Below are positions 34,078 to 46,433 of a stretch of 64,000 nucleotides of DNA, one piece after another. The stretch is from Microthyrium microscopicum (Eukaryota; Ascomycota; Dothideomycetes; Microthyriales; Microthyriaceae). A model generated the notes under the pieces. That model made no database searches and was not told the DNA's origin. It saw only the letters and a list, made by a program, of their open reading frames with translations. Within the stretch, counting starts at the first letter, position 1; every line of letters starts with the position of its first letter. The DNA lies in NCBI GenBank assembly GCA_010405405.1, contig MU004235.1:386538-450537 (forward strand), read 5' to 3'. The translations under genes and the position numbers were made by a program.

Positions 34078-35606
34078 TTAAGCCTTTGACTTTCCAGAAT
34101 CTCTCTTCCGATCCCATTCCTGATTTCCACGACCTTGATCATATCCCTTCTTAATGCCCAGCTGCGCGGCTTTTTCTCTGGGATCCACTACCATGAGTTC
34201 TTCTTCGTTCTTTCGCTTCCATTCCAAGTCTTTGCCAAGTCGGTCTTTCGCGAAACTAAGTTTGTGACCAAGCCAGCCATCACCAGTATCGTCGTCTTCC
34301 TCTTGGGCTGTCCAGTCAGTACATGATTGACAATCTGCAACAAAATGCAAGTCGCACAACTCTGCTTCGTCGTCGTCTTCACCGGAATCCGTAGTCTTAG
34401 TGATTGCCCTAGCTTTCCCGTTCCCCTCGACGTCTTCTTGGGCCATGGGAGCATCTTCGTCATCAACGTCGTCCAGTTTGTTTTTGAAAGCATTGAACAT
34501 GGCTAGAATGCTCGATTCATCGACTGGTGCAGCTCCTCGTTTTCGACCTCGCGTCGATGTCTCTGGTATCATTGCCTCCAGTGCCGATTTTGGCTTCTCC
34601 TTTTGTGATTTCTTTTCTGGTCCATCTCTTCGTAGTGATGCTTTTAGAGCAGCGATTTCCGCCTGGTTCTTTTCTAATTCCGTGTCTCGCTTTAGTGGTG
34701 GTGGAGATCTCTCTTCTTCCGACGGTAAGGAAGGCAGTCGACGAGACTTCTTCTGTGCTTTGGGACTTGGCGATCTCTCCTTGGCAGGCTCAGGTGTAGG
34801 CTCTCTCTTCGGTTTTGACATCTTCTTCTCCTTTGGCTTGGACGTCTTCTCCGGCAGCGTTACATCTGCATCAGCCAGAAATTTTGTGTTGTATTTGGCT
34901 TTCTTAATCACCGGCCCAGTCTCCTCAGCATCATCCCCAAAACTTAACAAATTCTTTCCCGCCTTTCTTTTAGCTTTCTTCACCACCTTCTTCTCCGCTG
35001 GGGCAGTCGCCCTCATCACATCCCGCTTGACCATATCCTCAAATGGATTGACCAGAATCTCCGCGCCTGTCACTTTGGCTGGGTATAGTGGGCGTTCAGT
35101 CCCCTCGGCAAGTTCTGCATCTCCCATCTTAACAACATTGTATATCGTATCGCCAACGACCCGGCCGAATAAAGTATTCTTTCCTGTCAGCTCTGGCGTC
35201 GGCCCCAGGGTGATAAAGAACTGCGATCCGTTGTCATTCGGCGCATTATTCGCCATGCCCAGCAACCCTCGGCGGTTGAACTTCAATCTGGAATTGAATT
35301 CGTCTTGAAAGGGCTGGCCATCAATCGCAGATGCACCGCCATGGCCTGTGCCTGTTGGGTCGCCTCCTTGAATGATGAAAGTAGGAACCACTCTGTGGAA
35401 AATGGTATTGTTGTAGTAGCCATCGAGGCAGTGTTGTAGAAAGGAACGGCTGGCGAGGGGAGTCTGCTTTGCGAACAGTTCAAGCTCGATATCTATCAGG
35501 TTAGCATCTACGAGCTTTACGTGAAAGAAGTGAACTCACCTCCAAAAGTGGTTTGGAGCAACACCTTCCCGGTCGGATTTGGCTCGAGATTGTAAAGCGT
35601 AGACAT
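34078..35606 (-). CDS. CWC27: Spliceosome-associated cyclophilin-type peptidyl-prolyl isomerase CWC27
   Basis: Exons 35606-35540 and 35492-34078 (46-nt intron, CTAACC branch) give 493 residues. The N-terminal cyclophilin domain (about 1-175) reads MSTLYNLEPNPTGKVLLQTT, IELELFAKQTPLASRSFLQH, GYYNNTIFHRVVPTFIIQGG, GLLGMANNAPNDNGSQFFIT and TLFGRVVGDTIYNVVKMGD. The long Lys/Glu/Ser/Pro-rich tail, ending RGNQEWDRKRDSGKSKA, is characteristic of CWC27 (human SDCCAG10/CWC27). It associates with the activated spliceosome, where the cyclophilin domain may be a scaffold as much as an enzyme. It is divergent from PGS1 with only 199 bp between the two ATGs. Confidence 0.93.
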
Positions 35607-35805
35607 GATGCTGGGGAGATCTCGAGCTGGTTATCTAAGGATTTGCATGTTAAGAAAATGGGGGTTTTGGGATTCGAAATAAAATTATTGAGGCATGGAG
35701 TTGGAGATGCGATGGGGCTAGCTACAGTGAACGAGGGGCTGACAAACTCTTGACTATTCTGGGCTCCAGGACTTCCAGCTCTTTGACTTATTCCATTTAT
35801 CTGTT
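35607..35805. promoter_or_regulatory. Compact divergent promoter, CWC27 / PGS1
   Basis: 199 bp separate the start codons of CWC27 (minus) and PGS1 (plus), so both promoters and 5' leaders must overlap or be shared. No TATA box is obvious. Confidence 0.5.
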
Positions 35806-37513
35806 ATGTTTTGCGTTAAACCCAGGCTAAGGCCTTGTACAAGGTGGAAGATTCCAAGAGCTAGGGGATATCGTCGTTTTGGGTCGTTTGGGTCACAAAG
35901 CGCATCTTCGAGCTCATCCAGTCAGGGGCAAACGGGCTGGTCCGCGTTGGGTGGATTGATATCAGAACTTGATCATCTATCGCCTCGATTCGAAGTCAAA
36001 CCAAATCAAATAGAGATAATTCGAGGACCCGTGGAGTTCTACGAGGTACTCAAGGTTAGTTCTGTCATACGATATGGTCCGAGTAGAGTTAATGATTTGT
36101 AGGCCAAAATTTCTACAGCGAAAAGACGGATATATCTTTCTACCCTATACATTGGTAAAACAGAACATGAGCTAGTGAGCAACCCGAATCAGACTTTTAG
36201 AGAAGAACCTAATGCAGTCCAGATCGAAACTATCATCAAAGCATTGAGATCGAATTCTGAACTAAAACTCTCGATTCTGACAGATGCGCTACGAGGTACT
36301 AGGGAAACACCAAATCCATCGTGTGCTTCTCTATTAGCTCCTTTGATCGCCGAGTTTGGATCTGATCGTGTAGAGATACGCATGTTTCACACTCCAAACC
36401 TCACAGGCCTTCGAAAAGCTGCTGTACCAAAGAGAATCAATGAAGGATGGGGCCTTCAACATATGAAGCTCTACGGAATAGATGATGAAGTTATTCTATC
36501 CGGGTAGGTATTCGAAGGCCTTAGTAAAGTCCGCAGCTAACCCATGTAGTGCTAATTTATCGGAAGACTATTTTACGAATCGACAAGATCGATATCATAT
36601 CTTCAAGTCGTCTGCTATCACAGACTACTTCTCCAATATACATGGAGCGATATGTTCTCTCAGTTTTAACATATTACCCACCAAAGACGACCAACAGTAT
36701 TCCATGACCTGGCCATCTACCAATCCAGCTCCATCTCCACTAGAAAGCCCGCGTGAATTTCGCAAAGCATCAACAACTCTCCTATCCCCGCTGCTCAACC
36801 CAAAGTCTACTCCATCGCCACTAGCCGCCTCCTCAACGGCCATATATCCACTTCTCCAATTCACACCCCTTTTGACCCCCGACTCTTCCACCGAACTCCC
36901 AGCGCTCACAGCAATTCTTCAATCCCTCGCTACATCTCAACTCGCCGGCGCCTCCTGGACCTTCACAGCCGGCTACTTCAACATGACACCACCCATCCGT
37001 CGTCTTCTCCTCGCCACCAACCCATCCCACGGCACCGTGATCGCCGCCAGCCCATTTGCCAACGGCTTCTACCAGTCTCGCGGAGTATCCGGCATGCTCC
37101 CTGACGCCTACACCCTCCTATCCGCCCGCTTCGTAGCCGCCGTCCGCCGCGCAAACCTCGCATCCCGCATCACTCTCAAAGAGTGGCGACGCGGCACAGT
37201 CAACGCACCTGGTGGCTGGAGCTACCACGCCAAAGGCCTCTGGGTAACGCTGGCAGGCGAAGACGCACCGAGCGTCAGTCTAGTAGGCAGCTCAAACTAC
37301 ACGCGGCGCAGCTATGAGCTAGACCTAGAAGCGAACGTGCTAGTAGTGACGCGCGATGCGGCGCTCATGCGTAAGCTAGCGGCCGAGGAGGCGTGGCTGC
37401 AGGAGGATGCAAAGGCAGTAGGGAGTGAGGAGTTTGAACGACCGGAGAGGGCAGTGGGGATTAAGGTTCGATTGGCGATGTGGTTGGTGCGAGTACTCGG
37501 GGGAGCGCTGTAA
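35806..37513 (+). CDS. PGS1: CDP-diacylglycerol--glycerol-3-phosphate 3-phosphatidyltransferase
   Basis: Exons 35806-36054, 36103-36503 and 36550-37513 give 537 residues. The N-terminus MFCVKPRLRPCTRWKIPRAR is basic and fits mitochondrial import. The PLD-superfamily HKD pairs are clear: HMKLYGIDDEVILSG at about residue 202 (continuing over intron 2 as ANLSEDYFTNRQDRY) and YHAKGLWVTLA at about 442 (followed by SLVGSSNYTRRSYELDLE). The enzyme makes phosphatidylglycerophosphate, the first committed step to phosphatidylglycerol and cardiolipin, in mitochondria. The last third of the gene is much more GC-rich than the first two. Confidence 0.93.
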
Positions 37514-38303
37514 TGGGGTACTTGGCCGATGAAGGCGAAGTGATGATGTGGGACTTTTGGTGATGATGGTGCAACTTTCGAACGTTCTCAGTAATGCGGT
37601 GGGTCCTTGTTGATATAAACTGTATTATTAGCTATAATTGCATACTGAGATGCAAATTCGGATCTTCTTGGCTTATGCGGTGAAGAGACTGGACGGAAAT
37701 GTAAAATTGCCCGGAGACTACAAGATTTGCTTCACTCGCAATCGATATGTGCGACTATAAGGCCAATCTAGTCACTTAGTAGCCACATCTATAGCACTTA
37801 TGCATATCATCTCTAGTAAGCTCGGAAACATCTTATTTGGGAATATTTTGTTTTAGCAATTCCAACGCAGAGATCGACGCCACTCATGCAGCATATGTTT
37901 CGCTAACGGCAGCGGTGAGATCTCGCTTCCAGAATAGTGAATATGATTAGCTGAACACATCACTTCAGGCCATATAATTATAGTTCGTTTTGACAGAAAA
38001 CTGGCTTTGAAACATCCCATCAGAGAAGCACCTCATAGCTCCTAATCTGTGAAAAGAAAGATTCCGCAAATAGCGTTTAATAGTGCGATATAATCGAAGA
38101 GAGCTATGCAAGTAATGTTTCACGGTAGATCATCAGTACTCTTTAAATGTTATGCTTCAAATTAAGCACTATTAATTATCTCCCTTAAGTACCAGCACCC
38201 AAAAATAAACGAAAGAACATTATTGCCGACCATGCAAATGCTGGGGTATTTTGTATTGCATCCTCTAATCATAAACGCCTCGAACAGAGTCTATTGACAT
38301 CTG
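37514..38303. other. AT-rich convergent intergenic region
   Basis: About 790 bp between the stops of PGS1 and the SRR1-like gene. Strikingly AT-rich compared with the end of PGS1. No frame or repeat supported. Confidence 0.5.
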
Positions 38304-39810
38304 TTATATCAGTGCATTAACTTTGCGGGTATAAACCTCGATTGGAAGTCCGCCGAACTCGTTACTTGATGGTAAGAGACAGTGGGAATAGGCCTCTTGG
38401 ACCATGTTTCGAACACGGTCACCGTTGGGATCCGTGAAGCTATCGTTCGCATAAGTTATTGCTTTTAAAGTTGAGGAAGGGTACATACTAGGCATCTCGT
38501 CGCTTGTACATCTTCGCTTCATGCTCTGCTGAATAGATCTTATTGCAGATCAATGCGGCTGGCCAGAAATCTCTATCGTCTGCGATGATTTGTTTCACTG
38601 GAACGTTGGGGCTTACGGTGATCTGAAAATTCGTTAGTCTTGTGTCGATATCGATTATTTCCTTCGTCAATGCGTCTTTCCATGAAGTTGAGCAGCCACA
38701 CGGGACGATTCCGTAGCACAAAGCGCCTGGAAAAGCAAACATGACTGAGGCATTGCCGACAGGCCCAACATAAGCGATGGTGCTTAGGGAGCCTATGGAA
38801 TGGGCGTCAGGGCTCTGATGGCAATACGCCAGTCATAGTGTGCGTCCTCCTAACTGAAGATTGTGGTGGAAGGGGCGTGTGAGAGTGAGTAATTACCACG
38901 ACTGAAGACTGGTCTACCTCGAGAAAACCCATAGGGGATTCGATCGTCATGATACCATTTGACTCCAGCAGCTCTTTGTCATTTTCAGTGTACGCTGGAT
39001 CTTGGCAAAGCACGACTGGAGCTTTCCCATTTTTCTGCTTCAAAATCTCTGCTATCATCACGACAGCTGCGTGCTGAGCGAAAATACCACAGACTGGTGC
39101 ATCATCTTTTGTTCCATCATCGTAGAGCATCGAATGACTTGGCGATCCAAGTCCGAATCCCACGATTTTGGTTGGCAGAGTGGACATCGCTTGTAGCTGA
39201 GATCTGAGTTTGTGGGCCATGGCCGTTTCGCGCCAAGCGCTCGCTCTCATCTTGAAGGTTTCTTTGAGCTCTTCGATTGTGGCTGTTGGCTCAGGAGTAC
39301 CATGCGGCGAATCTGAATGATAACAGATTTTGAGTGGTCGAGGTGTGTGTCCCATCAATAAGCACTCCTTGACCATGTTCTGAAATGGTTCCCAGTATAA
39401 TATCGGGCGCCAGCGTCTGTGGGGTCAGTTGTTTGGCAGTGTTGATGAAACTGGGCGACTTACTGTCTCGAGTCTTTCCTCTCATGTGGCATGAGGTATT
39501 CGTACTCTTGGACATCGTCGTCCCATCCTCGAATTGTGATTTTGGGAGATCCTAATTTGATCTGTCGCGCCGCATCTAGCATCGCACTTCGAGGGTACAT
39601 GGGTTTTCCGGTCGCATAGAGTTTGCGAATGCGCTCGACTTGTTTTTGCGCCTCTGCTTCCCGACACTTGACATGTTCAAGTGCTTTTCGATGCTTAGTT
39701 GTGAGTTTGCTGGATTCTAGAATCGCATCGTTATCGACCAAGAGGTTTCCTACGAGAATGAGTATTGTCAATTAGGCATTGACACTGAGCGTGTACTCAC
39801 CAGCGGCCAT
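38304..39810 (-). CDS. SRR1-like domain protein
   Basis: Five exons, 39810-39801 (10 nt), 39749-39464, 39416-38897, 38622-38489 and 38439-38304, give 361 residues. The SRR1-like core reads PTKIVGFGLGSPS, AVVMIAEILKQ, VVLCQDPAYTENDKELLES and GFLEVDQSSVV, and joins over intron 3 to ITVSPNVPVKQIIAD, as in other fungal members. The C-terminus YFTDPNGDRVRNMVQEAYSH depends on the last intron. SRR1 was first described in a plant light-signalling and clock protein; the fungal proteins are poorly studied. Intron 3 is long (274 nt), and its 3' part (38742-38623) is an open frame in phase with exon 4, so an alternative exon there is possible. Confidence 0.78.
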
Positions 39811-41372
39811 TGCTTCGAAACCCCAACCAGGGAGAGTAGATGAAGTCTGGGGAAATGTTGTGGGGTAGACACTGGGGTCCTGGGATACAAGTAAAGGCTT
39901 TTGATAGATAACCCCCCGTATAAGGGCAAAGTTAAGGTCTTGAAGAATTGAAAGTATAACAAGGACGCGGGGTTAGCGGTCGCAAAAGTAAGGCGAAAGG
40001 TTTAAATACTAAATACTAGTGAACAAGCCAAAGGTCGCTAAAGCATCAACAACGTTGGCGCTTTGAGTAACCCACACTACCCAGAACAATGAGGATTTCC
40101 GGAAACTACGATTGCACTGGCGCCTTGGTCAGCTGTTAGTAGATCTCTATAGGAAGCAAATCGTCAATCCAAGCATTCAAGCCTCATATGGGCAAGTACA
40201 AATCGGGTGATATATTGCCGTTGAACTATAAGTGCCTTCCCTCCTAGTGCCATTCCTTCCAAATTCGCTTGCTCCGCGCGTAACTTAGTTCTCCTCACAA
40301 GAAAGCCATTGCCTATTTTAAATTCGCGGGGAAAGCTCTCAAATACCTGATAGTCGGGTCAACGGTAGAGTTGGATGGATCGATTGAGGGCTGCTAGGTT
40401 TGTTTCGCTGCGAATAACCGCCAGAAAACTGCGGTAGGGTTTGTGTGGACCTTAGTAGGAGTGATATAGGCTATTTTCAACAGGTCTTGGTAATCCTTTC
40501 AATGATCCACAACAATTTCGGTAAACAAGTCTGCCAATGCTTGCCGACCGGGTCAGGTGCTGAAGTGATCTGAGCCCAGGTAATGCGAAATATCCGACTT
40601 TGTGCTTGTTATATTTGGCTTGGGATGCTTGTACTATGCTCTTGGACGACCCTTTTATCGGAAGAAAGAGAGATAACAATTAATCAAAGTTTCCGTTCCG
40701 GCGTTTAGCGCGGGAGTTGGATATTGTATAAGCCGCTCCTAGTCTAGATTAACTTTCAAAAGACTAGCGTACTAAGTAATCAGACTTGATCGCACATAAT
40801 ATGTAGTTCTTTCTGTACGTGGTACGCGTAGTAAGAACTAGTGTTTGAGTTGAAGCGGTTGATATTGAACTTAAACCCGAACAAACAAACGAAAAGTGTA
40901 TAGTATCGAGATCAGAACCTTATCTACTATCTTAATATAGTCACAAGATGGAAGCATTGACAAAATTGGTTTATAGAAAGTTGATCCACCGGGTCGGAAG
41001 CTGCGGAGAAAATACTTGTCTGTTGTCTCTCTGTTCAATATCGACAACCTTACCAGCATGGTCAGTCACTTAACAAGTTTGGGACAATTGTGATGCTCCT
41101 TATTCTAACAAAAGGACCTGACTTCTCACATCATCTTAACCATACTCAGTAAACGATTACAAAATATCAGGCGAAGTAACGACTGATGGCGCAAGTATAA
41201 CAGCAACCATGGAAAGTATAATATGCATCACGACTCGATCCACCTTTAACTTGATCATTAGCGCAAGGCGAACTTTGACAATTCTTGTCTATTCAAGCAT
41301 TTGCCTGCTATCAGTAATAGTAAAATTGGACGTTTGTCCCTTTCCCTGACCTATCCCATTCTAACAAGTCAT
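39811..41372. other. Long intergenic stretch, no gene seen
   Basis: About 1.56 kb without a supported frame; much of 40700-41300 is AT-rich. It contains the promoter of the SRR1-like gene at its left end. Confidence 0.45.
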
Positions 41373-41840
41373 TCAATCCTGTTCCATCTCCCTCACAATA
41401 CCAACAACCTCATCACCCCAAGGCGTAGTATCCCCCTGGAACATAGCATTCGCCTTGCCCGAGTCATCCAAAACCAGCGACACCACCATCTGATGGCGTG
41501 AAAGGATATCCTCCTGCATCTCCGTACGCATGTCAGCTGGAAGACCAACGTCTTGCGCGCCAAGAATGTTAAGAAAGCCGATAGTGCGAATGACAAAGTC
41601 CCACATGAAGTAGACACGGCTTTTTTTGTTTGCTGGCACGTTGAAGTTTTGAGTCAAGTTTGGTGCCATGGCGTCATGTCGTGCGAGCGCGTTTGCAAGG
41701 CGGCGATGGAGAGTCATCTCTTTAATAAAGTCTTGGTTTGCATTGGCTGCGAGTTGTTGGGAGCAGACGGCGGCGGTGTAGTCGCGGCGGTTGGTGGTTG
41801 CTGGGTCTGGTGCCCAGTTTGGCCGAGCTTCGGAAGACAT
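41373..41840 (-). CDS. Hypothetical protein, 155 residues
   Basis: A single open frame from ATG (MSSEARPNWAPDPATTNRRD) to stop. It is hydrophilic with a probable helical centre (KEMTLHRRLANALARHDAMA) and the segment RVYFMWDFVIRTIGFLNILG, which is amphipathic rather than a true membrane span. The regular codon use and length suggest a real gene. I do not recognise the family. Confidence 0.6.
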   Translation of the reverse strand: MSSEARPNWAPDPATTNRRDYTAAVCSQQLAANANQDFIKEMTLHRRLANALARHDAMAPNLTQNFNVPANKKSRVYFMWDFVIRTIGFLNILGAQDVGLPADMRTEMQEDILSRHQMVVSLVLDDSGKANAMFQGDTTPWGDEVVGIVREMEQD

Positions 41841-42663
41841 GATTGATGTGTATGATGAGGAATTGAGTTATTGGAAGTTGAGTTTGAGCTTGATTTTTGA
41901 TGGGTGAGCAGCTTTTGAGGAACTTTCAAGCTTTGGATACTTTGATACAGGGCGTGGAGAGTATCTAGAAGGTGCTATCAGGGGCTTTGGGACTGGAGAA
42001 TTAAGTCCTTGAAACAGCTTTGATACTGTCAGGCCTATGATGGAAGTGGCGGTTAGCTTCGATGAAGATCGCGAAGGTTGGTGTGGACCCAGCAACGCGG
42101 TGGTACCTTACAGATTCCACTGCTTTAGGTACCTTGCATGTCTTGCAAGAAAGACTAGATAAATATTGAAATATGTATGGAGCTAAATTGCAGGAAAAAC
42201 TTTGCAATCAAGACCAGATAAATATGCAAATAACGATACTATTTTGCAGCAAGCTCCAATGAAGAATATGGCTGATGGCAATGCCGATACAGTACTCATC
42301 ATGTTTTTGTTTCACTGATTTGACTCTTTGATCTCAATACTATATTCAATACAGTACACCTGATTAGGTATCAAATGAACAACAACTTTGATATTGACGA
42401 CTGAAAACTGAAAACCATCACAAACAAAACAACAGAGCTCACTTCAATCATCCTCGGATTTCTCCAAGCCTCGCATTTCAAGCAATCTAAAAGAACCCCC
42501 AAACGCCAATTCTGCAGCCGCTATACTGATGCTAAGAACCGCGCAGACCATGAAACTAATATACAGAATACAATGAACGACCGCCTTTCCATAGAGTATC
42601 GAACGCTTCACACACACATAAGCATATCTATACACTTCTCCCTACTCATTCGAAGAGACATTC
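41841..42663. other. Intergenic stretch, no gene seen
   Basis: Upstream of the 155-residue gene and downstream of the kinesin gene. AT-rich around 42150-42420. No coding frame supported. Confidence 0.5.
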
Positions 42664-45600
42664 TCACCGCCATGCCCCCTTCCCAGGCGCAAAGCTCCCT
42701 CTCACTGCACCACTCGCTCCACCCACTGCAGCCGCTGTACTCATCCGCACTGGACCTTGACGTGCGGCCGCCGCAGTTCGCATAACTTCCTCTGCGACTG
42801 TCGTTCGGCGCGCGGGACCTCCTTTGCTCACGAGCGTACCTGTAGTACGAGGAGACAGCACGCCGGCCAACGAACCCCGTCCATCTGCCGCAGCGCCAAT
42901 TCGACGTGCGAGAGCAGCGCTGAAGGTTGGTGGAGACGGTGGACTGCCGGACGCAGTTGGGCTGCGTCGACGCTGAGTTCTTGATTGCGATGAGTTGCCG
43001 ATGGATGAGGAGCGTTTGATGGCAGAGCGGACGGCTTTTGCGTCGGTCGAGGAGATGGAGTAGGCTGGTTTGCTTCCAGCTGTGGTGGCTGTGGATGGTC
43101 GCTCAGGATCTGAGGAGTCCGAGCCGGTAGGCGAGGCATTGGTGACGAGATGTAGAGACGAGGAGTGGGGCATTTTGTTGGGCTCAATTTCACGAAGCGG
43201 CGAGGTATTTGTTGATGAATCGCTGCTCCATGGCTCAGAAAGGATGGTGGATGTTGGTGGTGGGCCGAGGGGTGAGCCATCGGACTTCTTGGTTAGGAAG
43301 CCGGCTTGGAAGCGGGCAAGACGTGGTTTTGAGTCTTGAGAAAGCTCTGGACTGGAAATGGGCGGCGACTCTTCGTAGTATGAGTGTGTGGGTGGTTGAG
43401 GGAGAGTGAAGATGGGTTGTGGTGGTGGGTCTTCAGAAGAGATCTCCGGGGATGAGTAGATTGGTTGGGGAGTTGGTTGGAATTCTACGAGAGTGCCATC
43501 GTCGGTGTCGTCTTTCCAGCGCACGCCGCGTTTTACTTTGATGGGTGATTTGCGGCCTGGTGTGGTTATCACTACTCCTTTTCGTGCTCCACCTAGCTTG
43601 CGGCGACGTGGTGAGTTCTTCATTGGTGAAGCTCGAGCTATGAGCGACACTGGAGATGGCTTGATGGGATCTTGGGATGCGCCGAAAACTGGAGCTGCTA
43701 ATGGAGATGGCCCAAGGATATTTGCTGCTATGCGACGATGCTTTGGAGTGCCCATTCGAGTCGGAGGAAATGCTTCTGTGACAGGTAGACCACCCTCTGG
43801 TTTGATGACTTGTGAAGTTGCTGTCGAGCATGCTGTGATTATCTGGCCCAGTAATCGTCGAGCAGCTTGAACCGCCTCCTCTTCAGACATTTGCATTATT
43901 TGACCAAGGATTGCAATAGTCTCAAAATGAGCCTGAAGAAGGACTTGTACCAACGCAGCATCTCCACCCTTTTCTTGCTCAAGCATTGACATGTAAGTCT
44001 CCCGATCTGCCATGGATCGAAGTAATTCGGCTTCACGGACAATTGTAGAGATCTCAACTGCGTCGTTACTACCATCAGCTTCTTTGAGTTGTCGAATGCC
44101 AGTCTGTAAAGCGGTTTCCAATGCTCTATCCCAGGTGCTTTTCGATAATCGCTGGTGGTAATGTTGACGACTGCTTTCCAATTCAGCTAGTATACCCTGA
44201 GCAGTTTTCCGCATGGCCACAAGATTCTTCGCTGGCTCTTCTTCTTCTCGAGTGTCGCAAATGGTATCAAATCCAGCTACCCAAGTTGAAATGAGTGATA
44301 TGCGACGTTCGATTTGACGACATTTCTTCATCATACTCGTTCGCTCATTTCGTTCTGGGGCAGAATTATCATAAGCAGTGCGTATCCGTGTGATGCCTTC
44401 GCGAGCAATAACATCTCGTTTTTCTGCTTGTTTTTTGAATTTGACAAACGAGCTGGCTTCATGATCCTTTTGCTGCTGCTTGAGCTCAGTAATGAGGGCC
44501 ATCTGCTCGTCAATCTTCTTAAGGTAGTCTTTGACGTGACGGTTGACATTGTACACATTCCGTGTAACCTTGGTTTGAATATTCTTGGCTCGATTGGCGT
44601 ATCGGAGAGTATTTTGAGTTTCATCGAAATGTGCGCTAGATGGACTGACACATACTATCATAACCGTCTTGCAGTTTCCACCAAGTGAGAACTTCAGTAA
44701 ACGAGTCAGTTTTGAGTTTCGGTATGGAATGTGATTGTGTTTTCGCATATCGCATAGCGCGTTGATACAACTTCCGAGCGCTAGAAGCGATTTGTTGATG
44801 TTGGCGCCTTCAAGTAAACGATCTCCTCGGTTTTTTGTGACACTTGCGCGCTCACTTCCTGCCAAGTCTATGATGCTCAATGTAGCCATTGTGTGAGGTT
44901 CGTTCATGTCTGCGTTTCGGTCTTTTTGTGCGACATTAATTTGAAGCACAGCGTGGGATCGTGAAGAGGTTGCATTGGCTTCAGTTGGAGACATTGTACG
45001 GAGATCGTTTCCGCGCACGATGATATCCATGACTTCCTCAACCTATATTCTATTAGTCAGATAAATGTTGATTGCAATGTGTTCTTACGCTTTTTGGGTG
45101 ATGACTCGAGAGTCCAGAAACAGAGACGGCCTGATTGGAATCCTCTCGAAGCATCAGACCTTGTTTGCTACCACCTGGCGAAAGGAGATCACGGATTGTC
45201 TCGTTATAAATCTCAAGGTAGGATAAAGATAGCTCGACAACCTTTTCTTCTTGAAGCTCATTGATACGTTCAAACAGCTCTTGCATAGTGAGAAAAATGA
45301 TGCCCGGTGCTTGGGCAGTACCCCTACATAGGTTAGCTTCCAAGTTCCCAGTACAGGTTTGAAAAGACCTACGTGATGGTATGTGTTTTTCCGCAACCTG
45401 TTGCGCCATAGGCAAAAACAGTCGCATTGTATCCGTCAAGTACGCTATCGAGTAGATTTCGAGTTGTGGCTTCGTAGACGTCGCTTTGGTTTGTGTTTTC
45501 GTCAAAGACGCGATCAAACATAAACGTCTGATCTTTGACTCGCTTTCCTTGCGGTAATACGGATCGGGAGAAATTCTGAACTGGGTTGTCTTCTGGAGGA

Positions 45601-45854
45601 TCGAAAACTCTGATAGCATGTAAGTGACTATTCTCAATCTATTTTGGAGGTTGCGCGTACAGGCATTTATCGTCCACTACCTTGATTATTGACCGTAGGC
45701 CTTTTGAGGAGAGCTTCGGTGGAGCAGCAGCGAGAGAGCCGTCTCCGAGGAATGTATGACCATCTTCAGTTTTGACTAGCTGTGCGGCTTCTCGAATGGT
45801 AAAGGGTCGCACTCTGACAGCTACGGTGATTGATGAAGCGCCGTCGGCGACCAT
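42664..45854 (-). CDS. Kinesin-8 motor protein (Kip3/Klp5-6 type)
   Basis: Exons 45854-45661, 45609-45373, 45323-45089 and 45042-42664 give 1014 residues. ATG 45854 ([18 protein letters not shown]) is used; the longer frame to 45881 begins with TTG. The motor domain (about 1-400) has the P-loop [12 protein letters not shown] near residue 135, switch [12 protein letters not shown] near 245, switch [13 protein letters not shown] near 281 and [19 protein letters not shown]. The [10 protein letters not shown] variant and the neck following [19 protein letters not shown] fit kinesin-8. A coiled-coil middle ([14 protein letters not shown]) precedes a long Ser/Pro/Arg-rich tail. Kinesin-8 motors walk to microtubule plus ends and control their length in spindle and cytoplasmic arrays. 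Confidence 0.93.
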
Positions 45855-46433
45855 GGCTGTGGCAGGAAACGGCGTAAGCAAGTGGGAAAATCGGAGATCA
45901 AAGTTTCAGGATCGTTTCTTCATGAGCTGTGGGTTAGTCCGAATCGAGTTGCGAGATTGTGGGAGCAAAGCGTGGTGTGAAATGTAAAAGGTTGAGGAGC
46001 GGAGCTTGAAGGTCAGGAAAGTTGTCGATGTTGGTAAACAATGGCCCAAGCGTTTCACCTTGCCTAAAGCGGTAAGGCGCCAGGGCCACGCATCTTCTTC
46101 CATCTCTTACCCCTGCATCCAAAACATCTAACTTTCGCGTGTCCTCATCTTCTTGACCTTCAAGTTTTTCGACTGAACTGCTTGATTTGACTTTTCAATA
46201 CTCTTTCTTGACACCAATTGCTCATATCCTCCGCCATCATCACATTTGCTCCACTAATGTCCAAAGACCTTTCCGTTCCCATTCAATGGATATTGACTCG
46301 ACATACATTTGAAAGAGCCTAGGACGAAGCATGTAGTGCTCTATCAAAGTCCTTGTGCTACCCGCGCCATCAGCCATCTTCCCTGGACTTCCGAAGTGAC
46401 GAAAAGCTGCGGTCGGCAAGGCGTTCTGTGGAA
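45855..46433. other. Intergenic stretch upstream of kinesin gene
   Basis: Promoter and 5' leader of the kinesin gene (minus) and 3' flank of the thioesterase gene. No supported frame. Confidence 0.5.

Noticed and set aside
45855-45881. N-terminal extension of the kinesin
   Set aside because: The extension starts with TTG; ATG 45854 gives the usual short lead into the motor domain.
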